Positions 1-12,530 of a stretch of 64,000 nt of DNA are shown piece after piece. Below the pieces are notes generated by a model. It was not told the DNA's origin, searched no databases, and saw only the letters and a program-made list of their open reading frames with translations. The stretch's first letter is position 1; each line of letters opens with the position of its first letter. Both the position numbers and the translations under genes were made by a program. Source of the stretch: Anoplopoma fimbria (Eukaryota; Chordata; Actinopteri; Perciformes; Anoplopomatidae). The stretch lies in NCBI RefSeq assembly GCF_027596085.1, contig NC_072460.1, positions 2,294,151 through 2,358,150 on the forward strand, in the 5' to 3' direction.

Positions 1-1599
1 CCTTGGCTCGCCTCACAGTTTACTGCTGGTAAGATGTGTTCAGCAATGTGCTTTCAGATGTGAAAGCCAGCCACATCCATGCAAGTGAGGAATGAATGAC
101 AACTATGCATCTGTGTAAAAAAAGAAAAGAATAAAAGGTCATTATTTTAAAAAAATCAGATTTCATATTTGATTCAAATTCAAGAAAACATGTACTTTCC
201 CCTCAATTTATGGACCCAAGTGACAGAGAAGTTAAAGGGCTTTTCTTATTTAGGAGCTCATTTGACGCACCAAGAATCTCTTCATTTAAACTCTTAAGTT
301 GGTGCTCAATTGGCACTCCTCGAAGAGCAGAAGGGTTATTCATCTTCTCCACTAAAGCCTTTATCCCCTTCACACCAGCGTCAGAGCTAAATGCTGTGCT
401 CTTTCTACAGCTACCTTCGCTTCTATTAGGGGATCAGAGAGTGTGCAAACACTGGTCTGATGGGAGCCGCAATCAATCCCTTAAGCACAGAGGCTGCTGT
501 TGGATAAAAATAAATACAAAACAAGGTCCTGCCTCTCACTATACCATCCATTTACCTCCCAGGGACTAGATATGCCTTCGGACCCTCTGGGGGGTAAAGA
601 GATTTCTTGTGGGGGAAAAAAAGTAGATGGCTATAGTTGATTCCTTAATTGGGAGGTGTTTGGAATTGTCTGGGGTCAGAGCAGTTAACCCCAGTGGGAA
701 TACTCCATGGTTAACCTGGGTTAACCTGGCCTTGTACGTCCCTGTCACTCCCTCCTGATGGATAAGTATGGGGGGCAGTTACAGGCAGCCTTGAGCGTTT
801 GAGAGGACTTCGGGGAGGTGGGAGGTGGGGTTGGTATAGCTGTTCTGCTCCAATCGCCCGCTTTCTCCTACATCTCTGCCCTCCTCTTGCTCATGTCAAA
901 TAAGCAAATAGGCTCAAAGGTCTGCTCTTTATTTCACACAGACACGAATTGTTGAGGTGTTCCATGGTGCTGTAAACAAGGGCTTTAAAAATGTATGAAA
1001 TGTCTCCAAGTCAGCAGGAAAATTATCCTCCTAAATCCCACTGCTTCCAGGATAAATGCCGCCTTGAATTGGAACTTGTGAGGTCGTATTTTTAACATGG
1101 CAAGTCAAGCACACAATATTCTTGCAATTCAAGTGGTTTAAGTCAAGACCACACTGCTGTTAGGGATATACATTGCTGAGGTCCCGTTCAAAGAATGATG
1201 AATTGTGTGTAAACTTGTTAAAAATAGACATCCAAAATTGCATTACCTTTTTTTTTTATCCTTGGATTCAATTTGACCACGGTAATATAGACAATCAGAA
1301 AAAGATATTATTACCTAAATGTATGTGTGAGGCCTTCATGTCTTTGTTGACCACCTAAATACCCTAAAATGATTAAATATAACCCCTACTTGAAATAACA
1401 AGGGAGGCTTTGACTTTTTTTTAAATCACAGGTCAATATATTTGTTCAAATAGTTATTTTTTGTCATGATTACTACAAGTAAGTATTGCATGGTAAGAAA
1501 GCGAAATCTTGTCTTTTTCTTGAAAAAGGCTGTTTTTTCTGATCTTTCACATTACGTATAAAGTCATCAACCAATCTTTTTGTGCTGAACGGACATAGA
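1..1599. other. Non-coding stretch, no gene seen
   Basis: No exon, RNA gene or recognised repeat was found here. Small local features are a direct doubling of the 9-10 base unit GGTTAACCTG near 711-730, which contains two GTTAAC sites, and a purine-rich run with several G-tracts near 811-833. Open frames of 60-119 codons exist on both strands but have no recognisable domain and are treated as chance. Confidence 0.6.
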
Positions 1600-1667
1600 C
1601 AGCTGCCTTTGTCTCAATACCTGAGACAAGGGCAGCTGAGACAAAGGCAGCTGAGACAAGGGCAGCG
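1600..1667. repeat. Hairpin plus 15-bp minisatellite
   Basis: A 17-base arm at 1600-1616 (CAGCTGCCTTTGTCTCA) is followed after five bases by its reverse complement with one mismatch at 1622-1638. The complementary unit is then repeated in tandem with a 15-base period (core TGAGACAARGGCAGC), three units to about 1667. The second unit at 1637-1653 pairs perfectly with the 5' arm. This is directly visible. Replication slippage of one arm of a palindrome is the simplest origin; no function is inferred. Confidence 0.9.
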
Positions 1668-4019
1668 CTTACCAGATCCACTCCTTCCGTTCTTACTTTT
1701 CACAATAAAAGCCCTAGATATATACACTGCGTAACTGTTTACCAGAGGGAACTTAAATTCACTCAGAGCATTTTGCTAAAGGGAAACTCTATAAAATAGC
1801 TTACAGTAGCTTAGGCGTTGCTAATTTGCCCAAAATACTTAATTTATCTGAGGCTGATGGAAATGCAATAGTAATAGAAATAGGAATTTGGACCTGATGA
1901 TAGTACAAGATGACAATAAAGTTATTACAATCCATTATTTGGAAACTATGAATTGCTGTACCAAATGTGACAGGTTTTTGGACAGGTTTTTGGAACGCAT
2001 CTAAAACTCCACAATATCCGGCAAATACTGGCCTGAACCCAACAGACGTGTTAAGAAATGAGCACTGGGTGTGTCAATTGCTCCTTTAATCCCCTGTAGT
2101 GTTTGATAATAGAAAGCTTTTCTGCACATATGTTGATGCCAAAAAGGACTGATGTTGTTTGTGCTGTCAGATCCCTGACACTTCTTTCCGAAACACGTAG
2201 GCGAATCACATAAGTCGTGAAAAACTGCAATCTGTGGTCGATCGGGGTGCGACGCCTTGCGTGTCGTGTTTATGGTGACTGAGTGAAGCTCGACAAACCC
2301 CAGAACCAATGTGTTCATCAACAACAATAACACTCTGGTTTCTATTCAACATGAACTGCGATGCTGGGATTCAAACCGCCTGTGTTTTACCTGTGTAGTG
2401 GACATGTGAGTCATATGCTGTGAATGGTACACGGTGGACACAAAATGACCAAAAACTTTTCTACACGGTCGTCAGCGGCATGCACAGCTGTTGCGTTCAC
2501 TGTTGCTGGTTGACATGTAAACCAACATGGAGCAGGATGTGTTCAGTGAACCTTCAGTGTATTTTGGAGTCCATTTAACACTGCATATCGCGAGGAGAAA
2601 ATTAAGGGCATGTGAGCCACTGCTGCGCTTGCAGGCTTGCAGCTGTCTCAGAGTTCACAGAGTCCACTGCTAATCATTTCACGCTGGTTCAACTTTACCG
2701 AACGTGAAGGTTCTTTGAGTCCTTATGACCATTTATAGATCCATGACCCCAACAAAGGAGTGCGCTGACTTGTCTTTTCCTAAGGTTTGGTCAGCAGCGG
2801 CTTTGATTTTCGGGCCTTCATCTTTTCCTCCCTCCGTTCGTTCATTGTCCTCACCTTGTCCTCCTGCTATCATGGGTAGATTACCTGTTAACAGCCCCTC
2901 CAATCCTGTTTCAGAAAAAACTGCGAGAGGTTCAAATTAGAGCTTCTGGCAGAGTTCCCTTAAAAAAACCTCCCTCCTCCAGGAAAACACTCCCCGCTCA
3001 TTTATTTCTTCTTTTCATCCGTCCTTTTAATCTTCTTCCATTGATGTGAATTACGTTGGTCCCCTTTTGTCTTTGCAGTTGCAGACGGAAGGAAACTGTT
3101 CCTTGTTTTAGTGTGAGTGAATTAACCACCAGTGTAGCTGATTAATATGGTCAATTCATTATCACACCTACTGTGTGTCACTGTTAAAGATTCAATTCAT
3201 GTTAATAATTATCTGATTAATATTGTTGGGGGGCATAAACATAAAACAAAGAAAAACCACAGCTAATTACTGCAATGAAACGTAGATTTACACGACTAAT
3301 AGATGAAATGTAGAAATACTGAGGTCACGTCAGCCCAACCCCAACCATTTAATCAATTAATGAATTGAAAGAGCATGTGTTATTCTTTTAATCATACAAT
3401 GTCACTTCTCACAGCTACAAAAAAAACAGAATCTGCCAAAATTGTATCATTACTAAATATGATGACTTTACTAATTCTTATAATTAGTTGCTTTTGGAAA
3501 AACATTGAATAAATAAAATAGTAGAATTCTAGATTTTATTATTCAAATTATTTTGACCATGTTCTCATACTTTAACCCTTGTTCATGAATGGACTCGTTT
3601 ATGCTCTGACATGCATTCAGCCTTATCTGTTCTGCATGAAATATACAAAGCACTTAAATATGCAATTAAACATAGAGAAATAATAATAACAAATTCTGTA
3701 CATGGTTGCAACTAGTCCATTATGCTGCTTCTCATAGACCACATGCATATTATTCATCACTATTGCACTAAATATGCAATCAAACACACTGCATCATATC
3801 CAGACAGTATTTCACTGTTTAATAAAAAGCAAATATTCATGCAATGTGCTGTGGCCTATATTTAAACTAGCATATCTTAATGGATCTTCCCAAACTTAAT
3901 GGAACAACACTGCCTTCTTTACAAGCAGCTACAAGACTCTTTGGCTAAACAGCCGGATCTGATGTGGTCTGCTGGCATGTTAGACCTATTTATCACCCTG
4001 ACATCCTGGTGTTACATCC
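1668..4019. other. Non-coding, AT-rich stretch
   Basis: Nothing recognisable as a gene was found. The part from about 3120 to 3900 is strongly AT-rich. A weak open frame of 110 codons lies on the minus strand at 2001-2333, and one of 71 codons on the plus strand at 2725-2940. Neither has domain features. An antisense B-box-like word near 2368-2378 lacks a matching A box, so it is not a tRNA. Confidence 0.55.
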
Positions 4020-4400
4020 CTGAAGAGACAGTTTGAGACAAAGCTCCACAGGAAGATGGAGCGAGCGGAGACGGATCCGAAGCATGGACGAGCACCATTG
4101 TTGTCGCCAGCCTGTGACCCGTTTGGCACTTCGCCTCGCCGGCATAACCTGTCAGGGATCTGGACGTTTGGCTTCTTTCATCTATATTACAGATGTCTTT
4201 TTGAAGCCTGGCTCTCTCCGCTATCTCTCCCCAGTAAATTCAGAACTTCAGCTCAAGCTTGTAACACTCTCCAAGGCTCCTGGCTCGTGGAGTACAAATG
4301 GAGGGCTTATCTGGTGCTGCCATCCAGCTGGCCTTCCATAAGGCTGGCCCAGTGGCGGCGGGCCAACAGAGGAGTGTCGGGGCCTTTCTCAGGCTAGACG
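4020..4400. other. GC-richer island of unknown nature
   Basis: This segment is clearly richer in G and C than the DNA on either side. It holds two overlapping plus-strand open frames, 4033-4341 and 4056-4397. Neither product has a recognisable domain or low-complexity pattern. It ends just before the MITE at 4433. It could be conserved regulatory DNA, a degraded repeat or a lost exon; the sequence alone does not decide. Confidence 0.35.
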
Positions 4401-4714
4401 TGCACTGAAAAAAGTTCCAAAACTTATCTTAAACAGGCCCTATTATGCTATTTTCCGGGTGCATATTTTTACTCAAGTTACAGTTACAACATGTTTACAT
4501 GCGTTAATGCTCATAATCCTCCTTGTTTTTCTCATCCTGGCTGTCCTGCAGCACCTCTTCTCACCCTCTCTCTGAAATGCTCCGTTGTAGCACTTGCTCC
4601 TCCCTCCAGAAAGCAAAGTCTGTCCTGATTGGTCAGCTAGCCCGCTCTGTTGTGATTGGTCAACATTTCATTTTCAAAAAACTCTCCCTCCGGAGCTTAA
4701 CAACAGAACGGCGG

Positions 4715-4787
4715 GTCACAACAGGATTCGAATACGGGCCACCTGGGTGAGAGACTGCTTTCTATAACCACTATACCATGGTGGATG
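4715..4787 (-). other. tRNA-like segment, degenerate, inside the MITE
   Basis: Read on the minus strand, the segment has an A-box-like TGGTATAGTGGTTA, an anticodon-loop-like TCTCACC as in glutamate tRNAs, and a B-box-like TATTCGAATCC, in the right order and at about the right spacing. The T-arm stem does not pair and the acceptor ends do not match, so it is not a working tRNA gene. It is either a captured tRNA pseudogene or a chance resemblance. Confidence 0.4.
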
Positions 4788-4856
4788 TGAGCTTCAGCTC
4801 CGTCTCTCTCTTTGTTTGTTTGAGGGCCAAACTAGCCGGAAGGAGTTTTATGTCAC

Positions 4857-4890
4857 TTCCGTAACATTATGACCTCATAAAGTTACGGAA
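4857..4890. repeat. Near-perfect hairpin inside the MITE
   Basis: Arms of 16 bases at 4857-4872 (TTCCGTAACATTATGA) and 4875-4890 are reverse complements with a single mismatch and a two-base spacer. It lies in the right half of the TTAA-bounded element. A transcript would fold into a tight stem. Confidence 0.9.
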
Positions 4891-5051
4891 ATGAAGGATA
4901 GAATTCAATGGAGCTGTTTCAGGGGGAGGCTAACTCCTTTTAGGAGTGGACTTCAGGTTTTACACTCTACGGACCTTTTACATGTAAAAAAATATACATA
5001 ACACACTAAAGAAGAGGGGAAAAGTGGAAAAGCATAATAGGGCCACTTTAA

Positions 5052-8000
5052 TGCTTTTATTGTATTTGTTCAGGATTGTAGAGCAATAAAATGCGTAGAA
5101 TACCTTACAGCTATGATAAATTATTCAATTACGTACTTGTCCGCCTACAAGCTTGCTCTGCTTTCTATAGGCTGCCGTCCTCACTTAACATAGTAATGCT
5201 GCATGTACTCTGGCATGCGCCCACATTTTTGTTGGTCCTCACTGAAACCAGGGACTTCCAATTTTCATAGACTAAGGATAAGTAAACATTTGGCACAAAA
5301 AAATGCCAAGGAGACTTTTTGTTTTCTTCCGTTGAAGATAAAATGGTCCACCTGTTCATGATCAGCACTCCCACTATAAGTGATTTCCTTCAACCACTTG
5401 TGTCGGTTTTTAATAACTGTATTTCATGGAGAGTCGTCTCTGATAACATGGATGCTGCAGTGAAACACGGTGATTCAATTGGTGGATCTGCATGAACCAT
5501 CAGCTGTGAATACCTGCATTTGTACTCCTACCAACAACATTATGTACTATTGTTCACTATTTGAATTGAACACAGTTATTGCTACTGTAGCTGTAAAGGC
5601 AGTGGTGTTAAAGCAAAGTGGGTATGTTGCCTGCAGACTAATATCAGTGAATGCTGTGATCCTGCCATGAATCTTAAACAGCTACATCAAAAAAGAAAAA
5701 GCTAAAACCCTTTTTCTGCAAAGGAAGGGGTCCAGGATCACAATCTGTTAGCTTATCAGTGGAAACCACAGTTCAATATATGAATAATACACTGTGCGAA
5801 AATTCCTTATTTGTTTTCGAGTGTACACTTCCAGTCTCACAAACAAGTTGACTTATAGGTATATATTTTCAAGCTCTGTGCTGATACAACACATGAATCC
5901 AATTCCACACAGAGCACTGGCCATTTCAGGCGAGTCAAAATGCTAAATTATAACCAAGGACCAAAGCCGCAGGAGTCAAATTTACCCAACCGCCCAATTT
6001 GAAGTCCTGCCACCCCATATGTTCCTTTGTTTTTGTGATGGTCTCCACCCATTTCTCTCCTGTTTGACTTTCTTCCCCTCTTGTTCTACCCTTTCATCTT
6101 GTAAATGTGCAGCAGCAACACGGCTCTCAGTGAGGCCAATCAAAGTCCTCTTAACATACAATCATGCTTTCAAAGCACCATACAACCACAGTCACATTTT
6201 GCCACCCCTCAGTTGCAAGATTCTGCAAAGAAAAGGCTTTGGTAATTCAAAAACTCACTCTGCTATAGCGAAATGATATAACAACTTGTGGGTTGTGAAG
6301 TTGATAGTCAGGTTTAAGAATTATGTCTGTGAAGGCAAAAAAAACCACACAATTGAAATGTGAAGGATTAAGTTTTATGTGCAAAAAAGAGCTACATAAA
6401 ATCATGCTGTAAATTAACTTGCTTGAGGATTGCATTACATAATCTCCTTTTACCATAATGTATTTAAAAACTACAGCAGCATCTAAGATCACATTGAAAA
6501 GTATTGGGGTAATTAAGAATTCACAATCCTTTGTGTGTCAAGTTTGAAATGCAAAAGTTGATGATGAAGCCTGATCTGATCTAGTAGAAAGATGTTTACA
6601 GCCATTTTTGTATTTTACCCTTCATCCCCAGATCATTGGCTGACATGACTAAGATGGCATACAGTAAGGAGGACTGGGTATCAATGCCAAAACAAATACT
6701 AGTACCCTTAAAGGGATGGAGATACCAATCATGTGAATGGAAGCTGTCTATGTCTGTGGTTAGCTGATTGCCACCCAACTGCACAGTGCTCATACAGCAG
6801 TATCGACTGATAATTCCTTCCCCCGTTTGTATCACAAAATGGACCAATTGAGCTTTATGATGCTTTTACATAAAAAAAAGAATAATGATAATTAATGATT
6901 AGAATAACAAAAGGTCAACATCTCATTTTTCACCCGCTAGGTTGTAAATGTGGGATCAGTCATGCATCACATATAAATATTTGCATATGATGACCAGTTT
7001 GAAAACACACAAAAGAAAATTTTATGGGATTTTAGTATTTATTTATTGATTTCTATGTGAATGAAATACCTTTTTAATTGATTTGTTAAGTGTGCACTAA
7101 TCACATTAAGTAATACCGACTTGATCAGGACTCAACAATACCTCCTGCATTAATTCATGCATTAAATCATCATTAATCATGCGTTAGTTTAGCATTACTT
7201 AAGTTGATTTGAACCTTTATTGTAAAGTGTTACCAATGATTTGTGCAAACGGATAACTTAATTCGGTCTCCATGAAATATTGTGTTGGGCCAAAGCCACA
7301 AAGCCACTCCTTAATGAAAAATATATAATGGCTGTATTGTTTCCCATGTTGCCTCCACACACACAGTTCAGCATCTTTCTCTTTGTTATGTAATGTCACT
7401 GAATAATCTGTCATATCTGTATCTTGACACAAGCAGCTCCACAATAAGAATGATCATTCTTACGCAGGTGGCACAGCAACAGACACTTATTAATTATGAT
7501 AATTTCCCGTCACGGCTACAGGATCAGTCATAATGTAATGGTCAATGACATTGATCTTTACTTTTCTATACATCAGACAGATGATCAATATCAGAGATTG
7601 TAAGCTAAACCATCCTCAGTCTCAGTCAAATTGTTTTTGCATTAGGACATTTTTAGTTTACTGTGAGTAAAAGTCCAAACTCTGCACATTTCCAACTAGT
7701 TCCAATAATCAGTGAAATGTAACACATTGACTATGACTTTTACAAAAAAATGAATATGATCGATCTGCACGCGTTTTCTTCAGTCCAACACACAGATTTT
7801 ACCATCAGCAACTGATTTCTCTGAGAAAGACCCCCACGCTCTACATGGCTTCTAATGGCCCTTGAAATGCAGGAAGTGTGTTTGAATCAGCTGACGTTCA
7901 TAAAGGTCGATGCTACATAACACTATGATTTCTGTTTGTGTGTATGTGTGTGCCAGTGTGTGTAAAAAAATACAGTTGAATTAAAACAAATATCCCTCCG

Positions 8001-9967
8001 CAACTCATAATGTTCAGTGATTGCACTTGCTTTAATTACAAGAGTAAATATGTTAAACTGATAAAATGTAAAAATGATAATTGAACATACTGATAGCTTG
8101 ATGTTCACATGGGCTCACCTTTACTTGCATTTCCCCTTAACTGCATAATGACATAGAAAATGAATATGATAAATAACGGTGGGGAATCTTCCATGTCACT
8201 CTATGATTGTCCCTAACTTGTCATTACTTTTAGAATTGGTAGTTCTCACATTTTGACTTGGAAACACAGTTGTAATTGATATTATTAAAGATGACAGGCA
8301 TGTATACTGAAATGAAAGGAGGTCTGCGTCTGAAATCACTCCATATTTGTACACTATATTTACTTTTGGTTCCCCTTAAAAAATACCCACACTAGAACAA
8401 AAAATGTCCTTTAATGCTTTGCCTTTTGATAGATGTGAAAATTACAGTTATGCCAACACTGCATCTTTTCAGTGAGGGCACAAAATGATGCCGGTAAAGT
8501 GCACAAGAAATAAAAAAAAAATAGGAAGTAAACGATGGAGTGTTTATTGGGTAGTGAGTACGTGAGCGAGGTAGGGTTTCTGAACATATTGCTCATGTTG
8601 ACCCCTGCTTTCTCCCTGGAGCCCACTTTGGAAACCACCGCTCTCAAAAGTCAGTTTGCAAAGCTTGTAAAAGCCAAAGCAAATCCCCACCCTGCCTGGC
8701 CTGAACCCACCACGCCCCCAGCGCTGAACGATTTTTCTGTTAATGTTTAATACAGGGAGGCCAGTTCATTATTTACTCTGTATAAATTAAGGTCAGATAC
8801 AATTGATTAACCCTCCCAGCTCACAGCCCTGCCCTTTAGATGTGTATCTGCTTGGGACTAAGAGATATTGACAGAGCAACCCTCTGCTCATTGACAAGCA
8901 TGTGGCAGAAGGCAAAGTGGCTGCCACTCCGCCAGGGCAGAAAATAAACTGTTGACGGGGAGCAGAGGGGACAAAGTCAAATATCTAGCCGGCCGCCCAT
9001 CAATCCGGATGATTAAATCTGCACCTTGTGATGCGATCAGGGCAGTAGTGATGCAAGGGGGTTTGGGGGATGATATCTCTTAAGGCCTTTTATTTTACTT
9101 TAAATCATCCAGCATATGTCTGAGATTACTTCTCAAGCTCGAGGCCTGCAGACACAATTGCTCATGTGCTTGAAAAGTTCAGTTGATATTGATACAGCTT
9201 AAATTGGGATTTTATGAAGGATTCTGAAATAATTCCTCTCCTTTGCAAAGAAAAAGGCTCTTCAACATTCATAGTGGAGGAAAAACTCAGTTGGTAACTG
9301 AGCTGCAGCAATATGGGATCATGATTCAGACTTGGCTGCTGTTCTGTTAAGACCTTCATACTCAGGAAATAAAACATAATGTAAAGGAATGCAGTGCTCT
9401 CTTTCCAAACAATGCTCTCTGCAGTCAGTCAGAAAATAAGAGGAAGTCTCTGATAGAGGTGATGGATGTGATAAAAAACATTATTGAGAATTAGAGTCTG
9501 TTAATAATTTGTTGTCTATTGTGATATCAACAGAATATAATCCAAAATGACCTTTTTAATAATTTATTTTTGCCAAGAAAGGAGAAACTAAAGCAAGTGT
9601 GTTGAGTGAGTACAGTAGTTTGCAGTGTGAAGAGTATGCCATGTGTGTTGGCGGATCTAGAGAAATATTTATGGGCTGGCAAAAGGGTGGCATGGAGACT
9701 TTAAGGGATGGCAGAAATATATAAGCTGATTTAAAACGAACCTCTTTTTCCATGAAAAAATACATTAATTGAAGACATACGTGTCATCTTTCATCGAACA
9801 CAAGCCTATCAAAAAAATTGGCATATCATATAAACAATCAATTGTGTGGCTTTATGTTTCTGGGTGTGGAGCAATTATTTTTTGTGCCTTTCAAACTAGG
9901 TGCTTTTGTATATTAAATTTATGAGAAAGTTTAGACATGTTTGTATGCAGAATGACCAGTTTCAAAG
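5052..9967. other. Non-coding stretch, possible regulatory DNA near 8.6-9.2 kb
   Basis: No gene was recognised. The segment is AT-rich, with short open frames on both strands. A GT-rich simple run lies at about 7935-7963. The part from about 8640 to 9170 is less AT-rich, not obviously repetitive, and dense in homeodomain-like ATTA/TTAAT and GATA words. That is the look of conserved non-coding DNA, but conservation cannot be judged here. Confidence 0.45.
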
Positions 9968-9983
9968 ATGCAATCAACGGCTG

Positions 9984-9994
9984 TGGCATAGTGG
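9984..9994 (+). promoter_or_regulatory. Pol III A box of SINE copy 1
   Basis: TGGCATAGTGG matches the tRNA-gene A-box consensus TRGYNNAGTGG. It lies 7 bases into the element, and together with the B box 34 bases downstream forms a type 2 internal promoter. Confidence 0.8.
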
Positions 9995-10027
9995 AGAGCA
10001 AGGTAGTTCTCCAATCAGAGGGTCGGT

Positions 10028-10038
10028 GGTTCGATACC
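10028..10038 (+). promoter_or_regulatory. Pol III B box of SINE copy 1
   Basis: GGTTCGATACC is an exact match to the B-box consensus GGTTCGANNCC. Confidence 0.85.
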
Positions 10039-10273
10039 CAGCTTTGGCAGTCGATGTGTCCTTGGGCAAGACACTTAACCCCAAGTTGCTCCTGAAGGCC
10101 ATCGGTGTGGACTGGATGTTGCATGAATGTTAGTTAGAGTCTGATGGTGGCACCTTGATGGTAGCCTGTCATCAGTGTGTGAATGGGTGAATGATATGTA
10201 ATATACTACTGACTGTAAGTCGCTTTGGAGAAAAGCGTCTGCTAAATGACTGTAATGTAATGTAATGCAATCA

Positions 10274-12530
10274 TGGTACACTCCTAAGCACCCGTGAATA
10301 GTTTGGGTTAGTCCTTAGCTACGTTTAGTCAGTCGCTTACACAATCAAACATTAGTTGGAGTTAATGTTAGGGGTAATCAAAACAAAACACACTTCAACC
10401 AAACAAACCGCCAATATCGATCTGCATATCTAATGGTGGAAGTCGGCAACAAACGTTCAGCAGGAAAAGACTGGGAGAGCCTGAACGGAAGAGGCTGCAC
10501 AGCAAGCTGCCGGGGCCGGGAAGAAAAGGGAGCTGCAGCTAGTGGAGAAATCCTTCTGTTAGACAGCATGTAACAGGTCTGTTTCAAAAGCCCTCAATTT
10601 ATTATTTCAGTTTCAGCTTAAACACCTCACTTTTGATATTTATATTGTGCTTTGCATACAGCCACTCAAATCAATTCATTTGTAAACTGTATTTGCATAA
10701 TGCAGTGGCAGCTACGCAACAATGAACAACTGTTCTTGACATTTTCTTGGAAATGTCAAGAAGGGTCCCTTTGGAAGCTAAATGGTGTGATACTCATTCC
10801 TCAGTACTGCACAAAAACACTCTGTCCTTGGTTTGTAAGCTACACTTACCAGTGCAACTATGGTTATTCTGTGGCTCCATGGCAACAGGCACACCGGCCC
10901 GCCCACACAGACAGATTTATGATGAATGTCCAAATACCTGTTTTTCTCACTCAATACTAAAAAGACTATGATTTTTGATTGCAAAAAAGAAACTCCTTTA
11001 GTTGTTTTTACCTCTGATAAAAATATAGTCTTACTTTTTATCAGAAATCTGTGATATATAACATTATATAGAGTCATTATAATGCCTCTCATGAGTGGAG
11101 AATAATTCACATGAGATGCAATGTAATGTTTATAATACCAGTGAATACCTGGGCTCTTTCATTCTTCAAATCTTCATAGCCAATTGAATTGTTACTGACC
11201 TCCACAGCCAGCATCTCACCTAAAAGAAAATATAGCATGTGTGTGTCCGTTACAAGTATGACAGTCATTTGAAATGCTGTAACATGGGCTGACAGAACTG
11301 TGTAATCAGAGTCCTCTGCCCTGGTCATAGTAAAGAATCCCCATTAAGGCACAGTCAGGGACCGAGTCTAGAGATTAACAGGGAGGAGAGATTCATCGCC
11401 ACAATTACCAGAGACCAGAGGGAGTTCAGGCCAGAAACAAGAAATAATGCTTTGATTATAGTAACACACACAGAGACACTGCTGCACCTCGAAAGAAGGT
11501 GCTTAATAAAATGAAAAGATATTAAGGTGACATTTTAGTTTCTGGAGGTTCACATGCAAATAGGGGAATGACACCGTGGCGGATTTCTTTAATGTAAATG
11601 CAATTTGTTCCGAGGACAAATGGTGGCCGGGGATTTGCTAGCTGGAAATGCTATTTTTCTTGTGCTCTCAAAACAATTTCACACATTCTAAAGGGCTCTG
11701 TCTATTATTAAGAGGCGTAATTGTAAGGGGAAAAAACTGCCATGATACATATTTTTAGTGCCTTATTTTACTATCTCTTTTTATGTGTGTTCATATTTAT
11801 TTCTTAGGAATTGTATTGTGTTGTTAAAACTGGTGATTGTGTGAGCCAATGGCTATCTGCAGGGCAACTATAAAAGATGATGAATACCACAGTACCAGGG
11901 TCAAAGGTCGTTTCTGTTCATCTGTCTTCCTCCCTAAGGGTTCAAGCCAGAATCACTCGCTGATCCTTCTGTAAAATATGTAAAACAGATTAGAGGTGCT
12001 ACAACTGTACAATGTTTTACCATAAATAAATAGTTGTTATCTTAAGTTTAAAGCTGCTCTAAATATTTTGTTGTTTTTAATTAACCAGAGGTCGTGAATA
12101 GAATTATCCGTGGTTCCTTTCGCTCTTAATTTCAACATTTTAAAGGTCATTGTTTTGATTTTACGGAACACATTACTTTTCTCCTCACTGCTGTTTCGCA
12201 CAGCAGGCAATGTTTAACACACAAAAAGCTCCCATAAACCCCTGCAGGCTACCTGCTGAGCGCCAAGCATCACACATGGTAAAAGTCTTTGTGTAAGCCA
12301 ATATGAGACTGACTAAATCGATTAGTTTATTGTTTCAGCACTTGTACCAGTGAAGGGGAGGAGAATGGTTTACAATCGGGTTTGTGGAATATGTAATTAT
12401 AACAATAGCAGTGGTGTGATGTAGAGGCATATTCCCATTTGTTTACAGTAATTATACCAAGGTGACACAGAGGCGGCAGGCACCAGGTCTGTGATGCCAG
12501 TCCAGAAGAACCTTAAACTGGCATTCCTTC
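10274..12530. other. Non-coding stretch with two denser patches
   Basis: No gene was recognised. From about 10400 to 10560 there is a GC-richer patch with a minus-strand open frame of 69 codons, of unknown origin. From about 11340 to 11740 the sequence is non-repetitive and carries a perfect octamer ATGCAAAT at 11554-11561 plus several ATTA words. This could be a regulatory element but that is inference. The plus-strand frame at 10652-10960 has no recognisable product. Confidence 0.4.

Larger units (their letters stand above)
4433..5047. mobile_element. TTAA-flanked MITE (non-autonomous DNA transposon)
   Basis: The ends form terminal inverted repeats sharing the core GGCCCTATTATGCT, followed on both sides by a TTTTCC-like word. 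TTAA lies immediately outside each end, at 4429-4432 and 5048-5051, as expected for a piggyBac-type target duplication. The element is about 615 bp with no transposase frame, so it would depend on an enzyme made elsewhere. I recognise this end sequence as a widespread teleost repeat; assignment to piggyBac is inferred from TTAA only, because the termini do not carry the usual piggyBac end motif. Inside are a 16-bp hairpin (4857-4890) and an antisense tRNA-like segment (about 4715-4787). Confidence 0.75.
9977..10264 (+). mobile_element. tRNA-derived SINE, young copy 1
   Basis: The element starts with a tRNA-like head carrying both RNA polymerase III boxes, continues through an unrelated body, and ends with a LINE-like tail (AAGTCGCTTTGG onwards) and short TAATG repeats. 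The 9-base direct repeat ATGCAATCA flanks it at 9968-9976 and 10265-10273, a target-site duplication showing retroposition. It matches the copy at 61337-61627 at about 98-99 percent: by eye there are four substitutions, three of them CpG-type, plus one 4-base indel. Open frames crossing it are shadows. The exact family name was not assigned. Confidence 0.93.

Noticed and set aside
811..833. Possible G-quadruplex (several G runs)
   Set aside because: Only three runs of three or more G are present in close spacing; a two-layer fold would be weak.
2001..2333. 110-codon minus-strand frame
   Set aside because: No recognisable domain, no neighbouring exon, and length within chance expectation.
2363..2440. 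Antisense B-box-like word near 2370
   Set aside because: No A box or cloverleaf could be drawn on the minus strand.
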